Shown: positions 7,583 through 16,128 of the stretch, piece by piece
Position numbering within the stretch: the first letter of the stretch is position 1
How the letters are laid out: each line of letters opens with the position of its first letter
Source of the DNA: Hoskinsella mucinilytica
GTDB taxonomy: Bacteria > Bacillota_I > Bacilli_A > Erysipelotrichales > Erysipelotrichaceae
Reading direction: 5' to 3'
Length of the DNA: 64,000 nt
NCBI RefSeq assembly: GCF_045223415.1
Contig: NZ_JBEQZJ010000014.1
Span: 14,811-78,810 of the forward strand
Notes under the pieces: model-generated
Seen by the model: only the letters and a program-made list of their open reading frames with translations
What the model was told of the DNA's origin: nothing
The model's database searches: none
Made by a program: the position numbers and the translations under genes

Positions 7583-7712
7583 CTTATAAAATCAGTAATA
7601 TTGATTGACAATTGAACGGCTTCCATTATATATCTCTATCAGTTCTTATTAATTCAAAATACTATTTTTATCATTATTTTATAGATTTACAGCTTTTATC
7701 AAACATCATAAG
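7583..7712 (-). pseudogene. decayed duplicate of the agrC 3' end
   Basis: The stretch matches agrC's end block by block: CTTATAAAATCAGTAATATT equals 8275 onward, GACAATTGAAC equals about 8318, TCTATCAGTTCTT equals about 8347, and TTTTATAGATTTACAGC equals about 8487. Internal deletions of roughly 20 and 90 bases have removed coding capacity. It is non-functional as protein. It fills most of the 338-base gap between agrB and the 122-residue protein; the rest of that gap (7713-7823) shows nothing recognisable. Confidence 0.75.
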
Positions 7713-7823
7713 TTAAATCTTTCGTATATGAAATAGGACATGCAACAAAAAGACAATTACCCCATAGATTATTACCCTCTTACGTTTCCTTATTCATATT
7801 ACTTGTGTCCAAGTGTTATTATC

Positions 7824-8192
7824 TTACTCATACTCAATTATGATTGGAATTTTTGAGCGCTGTTGAAATACACAAATTGATGTTCCTTTTTCAATTTTAA
7901 ACACGTCTTTTTCTAATCGTAACAATATTGATTTCCCATCATCAGGACTAAGTTGATATTCTCCATTCTTAATTTCCTTATACATCCCGGATGAATCAAC
8001 AATGTAGTGATCACTTTCATAACTAAAACACTCATAAGTTCCATCTTCATAAAAATTAAAATATAAGTCGCTACATCCCTCACTTTGATAAGTACCTATA
8101 AGTATGTGTGTTTTTATATTTCTTTGATTAAATAAGATAAATATCATAATGACGATGATGACGACAACGATCCTTCCATACCATTTTCTCAT
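7824..8192 (-). CDS. membrane-anchored protein of unknown function
   Basis: This 122-residue protein has an N-terminal anchor (about residues 8-22). An extracellular domain of about 95 residues follows, with pattern GTYQSE...LYFNFYEDGTYECFSY. Such alternating beta-strand text resembles small lipocalin-like or beta-barrel domains. No family is claimed. It sits between agrC and agrB, flanked on both sides by agrC 3' sequence, which suggests it was inserted by the duplication event. The start is supported by AAAGGA. Confidence 0.65.
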   Translation of the reverse strand: MRKWYGRIVVVIIVIMIFILFNQRNIKTHILIGTYQSEGCSDLYFNFYEDGTYECFSYESDHYIVDSSGMYKEIKNGEYQLSPDDGKSILLRLEKDVFKIEKGTSICVFQQRSKIPIIIEYE

Positions 8193-8256
8193 ATTAGTCT
8201 ATCCTTTCTTTTTTGACTTTCTTCACATCAAATGAAACATTTCATAAGAACCAAAA

Positions 8257-8274
8257 CAACGAGTGACGATTTTT
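8257..8274. repeat. third copy of the agr direct repeat
   Basis: CAACGAGTGACGATTTTT is identical to the two units at 7544 and 7565 and carries the same left flank (AAGAACCAAAA) and right flank. It is a single unit lying just after the agrC stop codon. No good -10 box follows it on the minus strand, so it is probably a relic of the duplication rather than an active site. Confidence 0.6.
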
Positions 8275-8275
8275 C

Positions 8276-9499
8276 TTATAAAATCAGTAATATTGATTGT
8301 GTAAAGATGCTTTCCTTTATGACAATTGAACTAGTTCCATCATACTTCTCTATCAGTTCTTTGATGTATGATTCACTGAAGGAATCATTCTTCTTACTCT
8401 CTGTATCATAATAATAGCTTTCATATAAATTAAGCTCATAATCGTTACCTTTTAATTCAAAATAATAATTTTTATCATCATGCTGTTTTATAGATTTACA
8501 GCTTTTATCAAGTATCATGGTAATGAAAGATAATAAATCTGTGGTATTCATAGGAATATGCTCAGGTATCTGTAATTTGATATGAAATAAAATCATTGGA
8601 TATTCCTTCATTTTTTGTCGTAATACATGGTCTACGTAAATATTTAAGCATAATGGTGTTACGTGAGAAAACACGAACGATTTCATCCATTGATTGATAT
8701 ATTCATGGATCTTATCTGTTTCATTTCGATTAGCCATATCATCTATTTCCAACATTTGATTTTTAACATCATGGATCAGAATTTGAGTTTGCTTATGTTC
8801 TAATGATATTTCATCAATCTGTTGTTCCGTCAAAGCAATTAATTGTTGAAACATACCTGCATGGTAATTTTTCTTCATAAGTATGTTATATGTTAACGAA
8901 AAATAAAGTATACAAAAGGCAATGATTTCAATTAAAATCATCGCAATCATCCAATTCTGATTGCCTTCTGAGAGTTGTAAAATATAAGATGCCAAAATGC
9001 CACAAATACTTAGACAAATGATAGTTATCATAAAGGTTTTGTTACTTGTATCAAATTCTACTTTTCTTAATTGTGAAAGAATTAAGTACATCATTAGAAT
9101 AATGCATGCTTTGATTACTATGGTAAAGATGATTCTATACATACCAAAGATAAGCGTTAAGCCAATATTAATTGATATCATATTTGCAAGATTAACACAT
9201 AAGGATAATAAGAATAAAAACAAGGAAGAAATCATTAACGCATTTAAAGAATTGTTTATATTTTTCTTTTTTCCATATAGAAAAAGAAATAGAAAAATAA
9301 AAATATTATCTTTTACTGAACTTATGAATTTTGGTAAAATAAATAATTCACTTGCATATTGAATCAAAGCCATCATCAAAATTGCTATGAAAAATCTTTT
9401 TTTCATATTTATTTTTTCATGATTAAGATATAGGTAGAAATATAATAGGAAAGCATAATCTGCCAGACTAAACAAATATTCAATTATAAATTCAATCAT
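8276..9499 (-). CDS. agrC: AgrC-like peptide-sensing kinase, ATP-binding domain apparently degenerate
   Basis: This 407-residue protein has about six or seven membrane helices in residues 1-208. A signalling helix follows, then His243 in LIHDVKNQM, the AgrC-type phosphoacceptor box. In the C-terminal GHKL region the N-box LDNA.. reads LDKSCK (330-335), and no GxGL box is seen near DGTSSIVIKE (387-396). The ATP-binding site therefore looks damaged. The start at 9499 is chosen for GAGG at seven bases; it overlaps the regulator gene by eight bases. It should sense the peptide made by AgrB. Confidence 0.85.
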   Translation of the reverse strand: MIEFIIEYLFSLADYAFLLYFYLYLNHEKINMKKRFFIAILMMALIQYASELFILPKFISSVKDNIFIFLFLFLYGKKKNINNSLNALMISSLFLFLLSLCVNLANMISINIGLTLIFGMYRIIFTIVIKACIILMMYLILSQLRKVEFDTSNKTFMITIICLSICGILASYILQLSEGNQNWMIAMILIEIIAFCILYFSLTYNILMKKNYHAGMFQQLIALTEQQIDEISLEHKQTQILIHDVKNQMLEIDDMANRNETDKIHEYINQWMKSFVFSHVTPLCLNIYVDHVLRQKMKEYPMILFHIKLQIPEHIPMNTTDLLSFITMILDKSCKSIKQHDDKNYYFELKGNDYELNLYESYYYDTESKKNDSFSESYIKELIEKYDGTSSIVIKESIFTQSILLIL

Positions 9500-10181
9500 A
9501 GTGATACCTCGAAGCCTGATAAGCATTCTTGAATTTTGACCATACACGATCACTTACTTTAAGTTTTTTATTTCCCAGTATCAGAACTTCGTGTGTATCT
9601 TTCATCAACTGTTTAATTTTTTTTAAATTCACAATGTGCGTCCTATTTATTTTGTAAAAATCATTAGAAAGCATTTTTTCAACCTCTCTTAATGATCGTG
9701 CTGTTAAATATAATATTTCTCCATTCGTCATTCTCAAACAAACCGTATGTTCTAAATAATAAAGATACAAAACTTCACTTTCCTTGAGATCAATTTTTCC
9801 ATTCAACGTATCAAAAACATAACTCTTTTTAGATAAAATTTCTTTTTCAACAATATGTATTTGATTTAATAGCCTTTCCTCTATCAAATTTTTGGGTACA
9901 AACCCCATAACATTTATTTCGAACGCATCAATCATATATTCATTATGAGAAGAAACATAGATGACATAGCAATGTTTTTGTGGATGACACTTGATATATT
10001 CGATACCATGTTCTTCTTGTAATTCAATATCAAGCAATAAAAGATCAAAAACATTCTGATTCTGTTCATATTCAAGAATACTAGAAAATGTAAAAACATC
10101 ATTTTCTGAATATTCTTGTATCACAATATTTTTGATTTTATTTCTCATGTTTTCACTATCATCTAAAATTGCTATTTTCAC
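9492..10181 (-). CDS. agrA: AgrA-like response regulator (receiver plus LytTR domain)
   Basis: This 229-residue regulator has Asp7-Asp8 and the phosphoacceptor Asp51 (LLLLDIEL), a VSSH segment and Lys97 (FVPKN) of the receiver domain. A LytTR DNA-binding domain follows (about 125-225), with FYKINRTHIVNLKKI. The start codon is GTG after AGAGGGGA. The gene overlaps the sensor kinase and heads the agr block. It is the natural ligand of the 21-bp-spaced direct repeats at 7544-7582. Confidence 0.92.
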   Translation of the reverse strand: MKIAILDDSENMRNKIKNIVIQEYSENDVFTFSSILEYEQNQNVFDLLLLDIELQEEHGIEYIKCHPQKHCYVIYVSSHNEYMIDAFEINVMGFVPKNLIEERLLNQIHIVEKEILSKKSYVFDTLNGKIDLKESEVLYLYYLEHTVCLRMTNGEILYLTARSLREVEKMLSNDFYKINRTHIVNLKKIKQLMKDTHEVLILGNKKLKVSDRVWSKFKNAYQASRYHYD

Positions 10182-10274
10182 AATAATTCCCCTCTATTCT
10201 TTTTTATTATATCACATCTTTAAAGAAAATATATAATTCTACTGAATAAGCAATTTTATTAATACAAAAGAAGA

Positions 10275-10299
10275 CACTATAGATGCTATATCTATAGTG
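10275..10299 (-). terminator. terminator of the 68-residue membrane protein gene
   Basis: A perfect ten-base-pair stem (CACTATAGAT/ATCTATAGTG) with a five-base loop, followed leftward by a T-rich stretch. It separates the agr genes from the gene upstream. Confidence 0.75.
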
Positions 10300-10316
10300 C
10301 CTTTAGAATAATATTT

Positions 10317-10523
10317 TTACTTTCGTTCTTCTAATTTATCCAATATTACCAAGATACCACCACCCATAAAAAGCATTAAATAGACACCACTTAGAAAAAT
10401 AAATCGATACAAGTTATCTATCATATCTAAACCTTCTCTATTTCCATGCGGAAACATCGCTACCGTAATAAAACATAATACTACACCTGCTAATATTAAT
10501 AGAAACCCTATTTTTCTTTTCAT
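10317..10523 (-). CDS. small two-helix membrane protein, unknown
   Basis: This 68-residue protein has helices at about 5-24 and 40-60, joined by a polar loop (PHGNREGLDMIDNLYR) and ending with a charged tail. A good GAGGAG lies before the ATG, and a terminator follows at once, so it is probably a single-gene unit. No family was recognised. Confidence 0.65.
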   Translation of the reverse strand: MKRKIGFLLILAGVVLCFITVAMFPHGNREGLDMIDNLYRFIFLSGVYLMLFMGGGILVILDKLEERK

Positions 10524-10637
10524 ATATTTATTTCTCCTCGTTGTGCTTTTAAGCTATCATTACTTATTAAATATAATCATGTTTTATCGTCCTATATTAC
10601 CAAAGCAATAACATGCCTACTGCTTGATATCATTGCT

Positions 10638-11111
10638 TCATTCAGAAATAGTTACTTTATATGTGTCTGATTCTTTTTCGAAATTTAGTTTGACATCATC
10701 TCGTACTTCCAGTACGACCTTATCATTCTGTATAACATCAAATTCACTATGCAAACGAATATTTTTTTCATCTTCCATAGTCAAGGTTGCATCAGCTTCC
10801 CCAATCTTAGGTGTATTACTTGCTACGATCTTTGTCCCTTTTTTCACATCAACATTGACAATACTATTCACAGATTTATCGAAATCTCTTTTTTCATCTA
10901 ATGGTATATATACTGTGTAGATTACTTGATAATCCCCTTCACTATATTCCAAAACTGTTTTTAAACCTTCTTTATGAAATTCTTCATTCATATCATAAAT
11001 TTCTGTACTAGTGACCTTCATTTCCTCTTTTTTTATTTCCTGTTTCTTATTACATCCTCCTACAACGATGAGCAAACATGCGAATAAAATCACCATAACA
11101 CTCTTTTTCAT
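10638..11111 (-). CDS. lipoprotein of unknown function
   Basis: This 157-residue protein has a lipobox VVGGC (cysteine about residue 20) after a short hydrophobic signal. A lysine/glutamate-rich linker follows, then a beta-rich domain with a DUF-like pattern. GGAGG lies eight bases before the start. It would be anchored on the outer face of the membrane. Nothing in the sequence gives a function. It stands near, but not in, the agr block. Confidence 0.75.
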   Translation of the reverse strand: MKKSVMVILFACLLIVVGGCNKKQEIKKEEMKVTSTEIYDMNEEFHKEGLKTVLEYSEGDYQVIYTVYIPLDEKRDFDKSVNSIVNVDVKKGTKIVASNTPKIGEADATLTMEDEKNIRLHSEFDVIQNDKVVLEVRDDVKLNFEKESDTYKVTISE

Positions 11112-11201
11112 GAAATTTCCTCCTTTTCTAAATCATGAATCTAGCTATTATCATACATTTAAGTTAATGTCTTATCCTCTATTGATTTTCCTTCTAAATA
11201 G

Positions 11202-11309
11202 TTATCTTTTTTTAGCAAAATATCTATAAACAAGTGCTATTATGACACAAATGATAACTACAACATACCAATAATCGTATAGATGCTCAGCAATCATAAC
11301 CTCAAACAT
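11202..11309 (-). CDS. 35-residue single-helix membrane peptide
   Basis: This short gene has a strong GGAGG six bases before its ATG. The product is a polar N-terminus (MFEVMIAEHLYDYW), one helix (VVVIICVIIALVY) and a basic end (RYFAKKR). The layout is that of small regulatory or type I toxin-like peptides. No antisense RNA partner was identified, so the toxin reading is only a possibility. Confidence 0.5.
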   Translation of the reverse strand: MFEVMIAEHLYDYWYVVVIICVIIALVYRYFAKKR

Positions 11310-11694
11310 ATTTTGCCTCCATTCTCTTACATAATGTAAGTAGCTAATGAGTAGTTCTTATACATGTGATATCACGTAAATTGTATAGAACGATACCCCT
11401 CTTTATACCTTAATTATGTAACCGCTTTTATAGAAAGTCAAGAACATTATGCACTATGAATAACCAAAAAATGATAAATGACTATTTCATTTATTTTTAG
11501 CTAATATGCAATCTTCTAATATTTCAAAGAATAATCACAAACTTCATATGTTTCATCAATTCACAGATCTAATATAAACATATGATCTTTATCACTTGTG
11601 ATATAGTTTTAAAATAATCAGAAACTCAACATTCTATATAAAGCTTTCTATGGTTCATTTAACTAAAAGGCTTCTATGAAACACACCTTTTATC
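11310..11694. other. gene-free stretch
   Basis: These 385 bases are very AT-rich. I see one extended palindrome (GTGATATCAC at 11366-11375) that could be an operator for the upstream-reading peptide gene. A second related inverted repeat (TATCACTTGTGATA near 11589) also occurs. I see no coding or RNA signature. Confidence 0.3.
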
Positions 11695-12390
11695 TCAACT
11701 CTTATAAATCAACTCATCTACAACTTCTATATCTACCACTTCACTTGTCACATTACCATGACCATCGCTTGCTTTTATGGTCATTTTATATATACCAGGG
11801 TTTTCTACATCAAGCTCATTTCCCGCTTGAGCTTGTAAAGCTTCACGAGTACCTTCTTCATCCTTTGCATCCGTAAAGACGACAATATAACCTTGATAGA
11901 ACTTATTGAATTGATCACATTGTTTTATGTCTTCTTTTCCATTTCCTTTTTTATCGGTTACTTTCATAACCTGTGTTGTATCAAACAATTTATTTACCAT
12001 GACCTTTTTATCACCTGAAAAGCTAATTTCAGGACTATGAGTATCATCAATCAAAATTGGAAACATACCTTGATATTCTTTTCCATCATATTCAACAACA
12101 ACTTTCATATCTTGAATTTTTCCAACATTATCTGCATCATATTCGTAATGAACTTTAATATCATTACGATCTACATCTTCATTTAGTTTAAAATACATAT
12201 CATCTTGAAAGTTAGGTTCCTCTCCCCATTCAATCACTTTTGTACCTTTTCCATCTAATCCTCCTTGGGCAGTTGAAAATGTCACAGGTGCTTCTTTAGA
12301 TGATGATGGATTTGATTGATTACAGCCGGTTAATAGAATCAAACAAGTGGATATTGCGATAACATATGATAACTTCGCTCTCTTTTTCAT
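11695..12390 (-). CDS. lipoprotein with C-terminal Ig-like domain
   Basis: This 231-residue protein has lipobox LLTGC (cysteine about residue 23) and a serine/proline linker. Two beta domains follow. The last (about 175-225) ends with GIYKMTIKASDGHGNVTSEV, the usual text of bacterial Ig-like or cadherin-like folds. It should be surface-exposed. Specific ligand unknown. AGGAG lies before the ATG. It is flanked by noncoding DNA on both sides and is probably monocistronic. Confidence 0.75.
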   Translation of the reverse strand: MKKRAKLSYVIAISTCLILLTGCNQSNPSSSKEAPVTFSTAQGGLDGKGTKVIEWGEEPNFQDDMYFKLNEDVDRNDIKVHYEYDADNVGKIQDMKVVVEYDGKEYQGMFPILIDDTHSPEISFSGDKKVMVNKLFDTTQVMKVTDKKGNGKEDIKQCDQFNKFYQGYIVVFTDAKDEEGTREALQAQAGNELDVENPGIYKMTIKASDGHGNVTSEVVDIEVVDELIYKS

Positions 12391-12534
12391 AAAAGTTCTC
12401 CTTTCTTTCTATCATTTTAGATATCCCTCTTCTATCTTTATTATGATACCTTATTCATAGCTAGTCAAGATAAAGTGTAACGAATGATGTATTTCGTCAA
12501 TGAATCATCATTGGTAATAGGGTAAATAAAAAGC

Positions 12535-12557
12535 AGAGAAATGATGATTATTTCTCT
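12535..12557 (-). terminator. terminator of the metG transcript
   Basis: AGAGAAAT pairs with ATTTCTCT around a seven-base loop, followed leftward by CTTTTTATTT. It overlaps the end of the 61-residue membrane protein gene that follows metG. Confidence 0.7.
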
Positions 12558-12733
12558 ACTTCTTTACAAGCCTTTCTAAAAATGATAAAACGTACAATTC
12601 CTAACACCAATAACCCAATACCAATGATCATCATAAGAATTTGATCTGTGCAAATACCATCATAAATAAAGAATGCTGCAACCAAAATGAGTAATATAGA
12701 AGATGCGATCGTTCTTATCATTCCTGCGTTCAT
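12548..12733 (-). CDS. small membrane protein downstream of metG
   Basis: This 61-residue protein has two membrane helices (about 9-26 and 30-50) and a basic, charged C-terminus (FRKACKEVEK). It starts one base after the metG stop codon and shares its terminator, so it is co-expressed with methionyl-tRNA synthetase. No family was recognised and no link to translation can be shown from sequence. Confidence 0.6.
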   Translation of the reverse strand: MNAGMIRTIASSILLILVAAFFIYDGICTDQILMMIIGIGLLVLGIVRFIIFRKACKEVEK

Positions 12734-12734
12734 A

Positions 12735-14705
12735 TTAGCTTACCTTCGTTCCATTAGGTAAGTCTTTCGCTATAGTGACGATATCAAGATCGCTATCGTT
12801 ACTAGCACAAAGAATCATACCCTGACTTTCTACCCCACGCAATGAAACCGGTTTAAGATTTGTCACAACAACGACCTTTTTTCCAACTACTTCTTCAGGT
12901 TTGAAGGTGCCTGCAATTCCACTTACAATTTGACGAGTTTCATCACCTAGATCAATTTGTTCAACCAATAAACGGTCAGCCTTAGGATGCTTTTCTGCGG
13001 ATAAGATCGTTCCTACTTTCAATTCAACCTTTGTGAAATCTTCAATACTGATTTCAGGTTTTACTTCATCTTTTGTTGCTTTCTTATCTGCTTTTTTTGC
13101 TTCCTTAGCTTCTTTTTTCTTATCCTCTTCCAGTGTTTTCATGAATTCTTTCACATCAATTCTTGCGAATAAAATTTCCGGTTTAGAATCAACAGTGTGT
13201 CCACATTCCAGATTTCCGAATTCTTTCAAGCTTTCGGCATCACGCTCACTGGTACTTAATTCATCTAAAATCTTATCTGATGTTTCCGGCATATAACTAC
13301 TTAATAATACTGCGGCAAAACGAATACTTTCTAACAAATTATACAATACGGTTGCCAAACGATCTTTTTTCGCTTCATCTTTTGCCAAAGCCCAAGGTTC
13401 TGTTTCATCAATGTATTTATTACATCTTTTCAACAAAGTAAAGATTTCTTCGATTGCATCTCCAACATGAAGCGTATTCATCTTTTCTTCTACACGTTTT
13501 GGTGTATCTATCGCAAGATTGATCAATTCCTTATCAATTTCTTCACTTTCTAATGGATTACTGATCACACCATTGAAATACTTATTTTGCATACTAATGG
13601 TACGATTTACTAAATTTCCTAAAACATTCGCAAGATCAGAATTTACACGTTCTACCATCAAATCCCAAGTAATGGTTCCATCCTGTGCAAATGGCATTTC
13701 ATGTAATACAAAGTAACGAACTGCATCTACTCCAAAGTAATGAACCAATTCATCTGCATAAATTGCATTACCTTTTGACTTTGACATTTTTCCATCGCCT
13801 ACCAATAACCATGGATGACCAAATACCTGTTTTGGTAATGGTTCTCCAAGTGCCATCAGCATAATTGGCCAATAGATCGTATGGAAACGTAAGATATCCT
13901 TACCAATAATATGAACATCTGCTGGCCAGAATTTCTTATAATTTTCACCATGGTTTCCATCTGCATCATATCCTAAAGATGTAATATAGTTACTTAATGC
14001 ATCTACCCATACATAAACAACATGGTTTGGGTCAAAATCTACAGGAATTCCCCATTTAAAGCTAGTACGTGAAACACACAAATCTTGAAGTCCCGGTTTC
14101 AAGAAGTTATTGATCATTTCATTTTTTCTTGATTCAGGCTGAATAAATTCAGGATGTTCTTCAATATGTTGAATCAGTTTAGGTGCATATTTCTGTAAAT
14201 TAAAGAAATAAGCTTCTTCTGTTGCTTTTTGTACAGGTCTACCACAATCCGGACATTTTCCATCAACTAGCTGACTTTCCGTCCAGAAAGATTCACAAGG
14301 TGTACAATACATTCCTTCATAAGTACTTTTATAAATATCACCCTGCTCATATAACTTTTTGAAAATCTTTTGAACCTGTCGTTCATGATAATCATCTGTT
14401 GTACGAACAAAATAATCATAACTTGTATTCATCATATCGAAGTTTTTACGTACAATTCCTGCTACATTGTCCACAAATTCTTTTGGTGTCACGCCGGCTT
14501 CTTTTGCTTTTTCCTCAATCTTTTGACCATGTTCATCGGTTCCTGTCTGAAAAAACACATCATAGCCTTGTTGACGTTTGTAACGTGCTATCGCATCCGT
14601 TAATACGATTTCATATGTATTTCCGATATGTGGTCTACCGGAAGTATATGTTATCGCAGTTGTGATATAATACTTGCCTTTTTTGTTATTACAATTTTCA
14701 CACAT
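12735..14705 (-). CDS. metG: methionyl-tRNA synthetase
   Basis: Charges tRNA-Met. The HIGH motif is HIGN (GRPHIGNTYE, about residues 24-33), the zinc knuckle is CTPC..CPDC (about 132-150), and KMSKS is intact (GKMSKSKGN, near 300). The C-terminal 100 residues form an EMAP-II/Trbp111-type tRNA-binding domain, reached through a lysine/alanine linker. The total of 656 residues is normal for this dimeric form. Expression is controlled by the T-box leader just upstream. The short cysteine pair at the N-terminus (CENC) is unusual but outside the catalytic core. Confidence 0.97.
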   Translation of the reverse strand: MCENCNNKKGKYYITTAITYTSGRPHIGNTYEIVLTDAIARYKRQQGYDVFFQTGTDEHGQKIEEKAKEAGVTPKEFVDNVAGIVRKNFDMMNTSYDYFVRTTDDYHERQVQKIFKKLYEQGDIYKSTYEGMYCTPCESFWTESQLVDGKCPDCGRPVQKATEEAYFFNLQKYAPKLIQHIEEHPEFIQPESRKNEMINNFLKPGLQDLCVSRTSFKWGIPVDFDPNHVVYVWVDALSNYITSLGYDADGNHGENYKKFWPADVHIIGKDILRFHTIYWPIMLMALGEPLPKQVFGHPWLLVGDGKMSKSKGNAIYADELVHYFGVDAVRYFVLHEMPFAQDGTITWDLMVERVNSDLANVLGNLVNRTISMQNKYFNGVISNPLESEEIDKELINLAIDTPKRVEEKMNTLHVGDAIEEIFTLLKRCNKYIDETEPWALAKDEAKKDRLATVLYNLLESIRFAAVLLSSYMPETSDKILDELSTSERDAESLKEFGNLECGHTVDSKPEILFARIDVKEFMKTLEEDKKKEAKEAKKADKKATKDEVKPEISIEDFTKVELKVGTILSAEKHPKADRLLVEQIDLGDETRQIVSGIAGTFKPEEVVGKKVVVVTNLKPVSLRGVESQGMILCASNDSDLDIVTIAKDLPNGTKVS

Positions 14706-14730
14706 ACTCTTAGCCTCCTAAAATATAAAA

Positions 14731-14934
14731 AGCCTTCGCCAAAGGACGAAAGCTCGTGGTACCACCTTTATTCGTGCATGTCTGCACCTTGATCGTTAAC
14801 GCCGACAACGTCTTTTCCTAATTGTTCAGAAAAGCGGTTCCAGGGCCATCTTCTCTTATCCTTCCATACAGATTTTCACCAACCATCTGCTCTCTACCAT
14901 TTCCAGATAACATACTCTTCCTGTCTTGACCTTT
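14731..14934 (-). promoter_or_regulatory. T-box leader of metG
   Basis: On the minus strand the leader contains the T-box bulge sequence GGTGGTACCACG (about 14763-14752). A terminator stem follows (AGCTTTCG pairing with CGAAGGCT, then TTTTTATATTTT). The Stem I side shows AGAGAGCAGATGG and GGTGAAAATCTG. ATG triplets near the expected specifier loop fit tRNA-Met, but the exact specifier was not fixed. Uncharged tRNA-Met would stabilise the antiterminator and allow metG transcription. Confidence 0.9.
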
Positions 14935-14940
14935 GCTATC

Positions 14941-14969
14941 ATTATATAGAATTGTATCCCTATTTACAA
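14941..14969 (-). promoter_or_regulatory. promoter of the T-box-metG transcript
   Basis: TTGTAA (14969-14964), a 17-base spacer and a perfect TATAAT (14946-14941), read leftward. The remaining DNA up to 15224 lies between divergent genes. I see nothing in it beyond presumed promoter sequence for the rightward gene. Confidence 0.7.
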
Positions 14970-15224
14970 GGGTTAAACTGAAAATTTCAATCTCAGATCA
15001 CACTTTCCGGTATAAGTAATCTAAATAGAGTCGTATAATGACCCACGAAATGATTACGTTTACAAATCATCTAGTTACCCTTTTGTTTTTTTATAAAATC
15101 AGTATGCTTGATATTTGCATCTTTTGTTAACTTTTCTTTCTCACTATCGTTCCTATCTGTTAAAATAAGATTGGCAAAGTGAATGATACTTTTAAATAAT
15201 AAGAAAGATAGGTGTTAGATTATT

Positions 15225-16100
15225 ATGCACAAAGATTGTATTCAATGCGATATAAAACAATCAGATAAGATAAAGAAAATGTTATCTTTAGATTCAGAAA
15301 AAGAATGTCAACTGAATGAAATCATAGCCTCTTATCTAAAAACAGTTGATATGCGTAAGACAAATCCGGAAGTCATGGGAGAACTATGGAGTAAGATTTC
15401 AGAATATTTAGGCAATCAAGATCCCTATAAAAGTATAAAAACGTATTATAATCTAGAACTTATGAAATATGAAAACCATATCAGCAACCTCATTTACAAC
15501 TCATCTGATAAATTTAAAACAGCACTCAAAATCAGCATCGTTGGAAATTTAATAGATTTTTCCTCAAACCATACCTTTGATATCAATACACTACTTGAAA
15601 TGATAGATAACATATTAAACAATGATTTGGCCATCGACGATAGTCTATCCTTATTCAATGAATTGAAAGAAGCAAAAAATGTATTATATCTAGCAGATAA
15701 TTGTGGAGAAATCGTTTTGGATAAAATTTTCATTCGTCATATAAAGAAATTATTTCCTAAGATAAATGTTTATTATGGTGTAAGAGGTGCACCGATTGTA
15801 AATGACGTAACATTGGAAGATGCAAAACAAGTTAATATGCAAGAAGTCGCAACAATAATATCAAACGGTGATATTGCTTTAGGTACTGTTTTGAACCACA
15901 CTTCTTTCGCATTTCGGAATATTTTTGATAACAGTGATGTGATCATCAGTAAAGGACAAGGAAATTACGAAGGACTTCTTGGAAATAACAAAAAGAATCT
16001 ATTCTTCCTGTTTATGGCAAAATGTAATTTGATTGCTTCCCCTTTACATATACCAAAGTTATCTATTATTTGTATGCAAAATAAGAAGAAAAGAGGATAA
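15225..16100 (+). CDS. DUF89 / ARMT1-like damage-control phosphatase
   Basis: This 291-residue protein has DUF89 features: an N-terminal cysteine pair (CIQC), LADNCGEIVLDK (about residues 164-175), RGAPIVNDVT..DA, and SKGQGNYE (about 244-251). Family members are metal-dependent phosphatases that remove harmful sugar- or cofactor-phosphates. The conserved Asp and Asn of LADNCGE bind the metal. The substrate here is unknown. The gene stands alone and converges on the RDD-PHP gene through a shared terminator. Confidence 0.88.
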   Translation: MHKDCIQCDIKQSDKIKKMLSLDSEKECQLNEIIASYLKTVDMRKTNPEVMGELWSKISEYLGNQDPYKSIKTYYNLELMKYENHISNLIYNSSDKFKTALKISIVGNLIDFSSNHTFDINTLLEMIDNILNNDLAIDDSLSLFNELKEAKNVLYLADNCGEIVLDKIFIRHIKKLFPKINVYYGVRGAPIVNDVTLEDAKQVNMQEVATIISNGDIALGTVLNHTSFAFRNIFDNSDVIISKGQGNYEGLLGNNKKNLFFLFMAKCNLIASPLHIPKLSIICMQNKKKRG

Positions 16101-16128
16101 AACTATTTTATTGTAGTTTTATCCTCTT
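16091..16128. terminator. shared bidirectional hairpin between convergent genes
   Basis: A perfect 15-bp stem (AAGAGGATAAAACTA and its complement) with an eight-base loop. Each arm contains the last codons and the stop codon of one of the two converging genes, so both proteins end in Arg-Gly. T-richness is better on the minus side. Confidence 0.7.

Noticed and set aside
8257..8274. Third agr direct repeat as an active promoter site
   Set aside because: It is a single unit and no plausible -10 box follows on the minus strand; more likely a relic of the duplication.
3658..12390. Prophage or integrative element around the accessory block
   Set aside because: No integrase, transposase, tRNA or direct-repeat attachment site was seen at its edges; the block may still be variable between strains.
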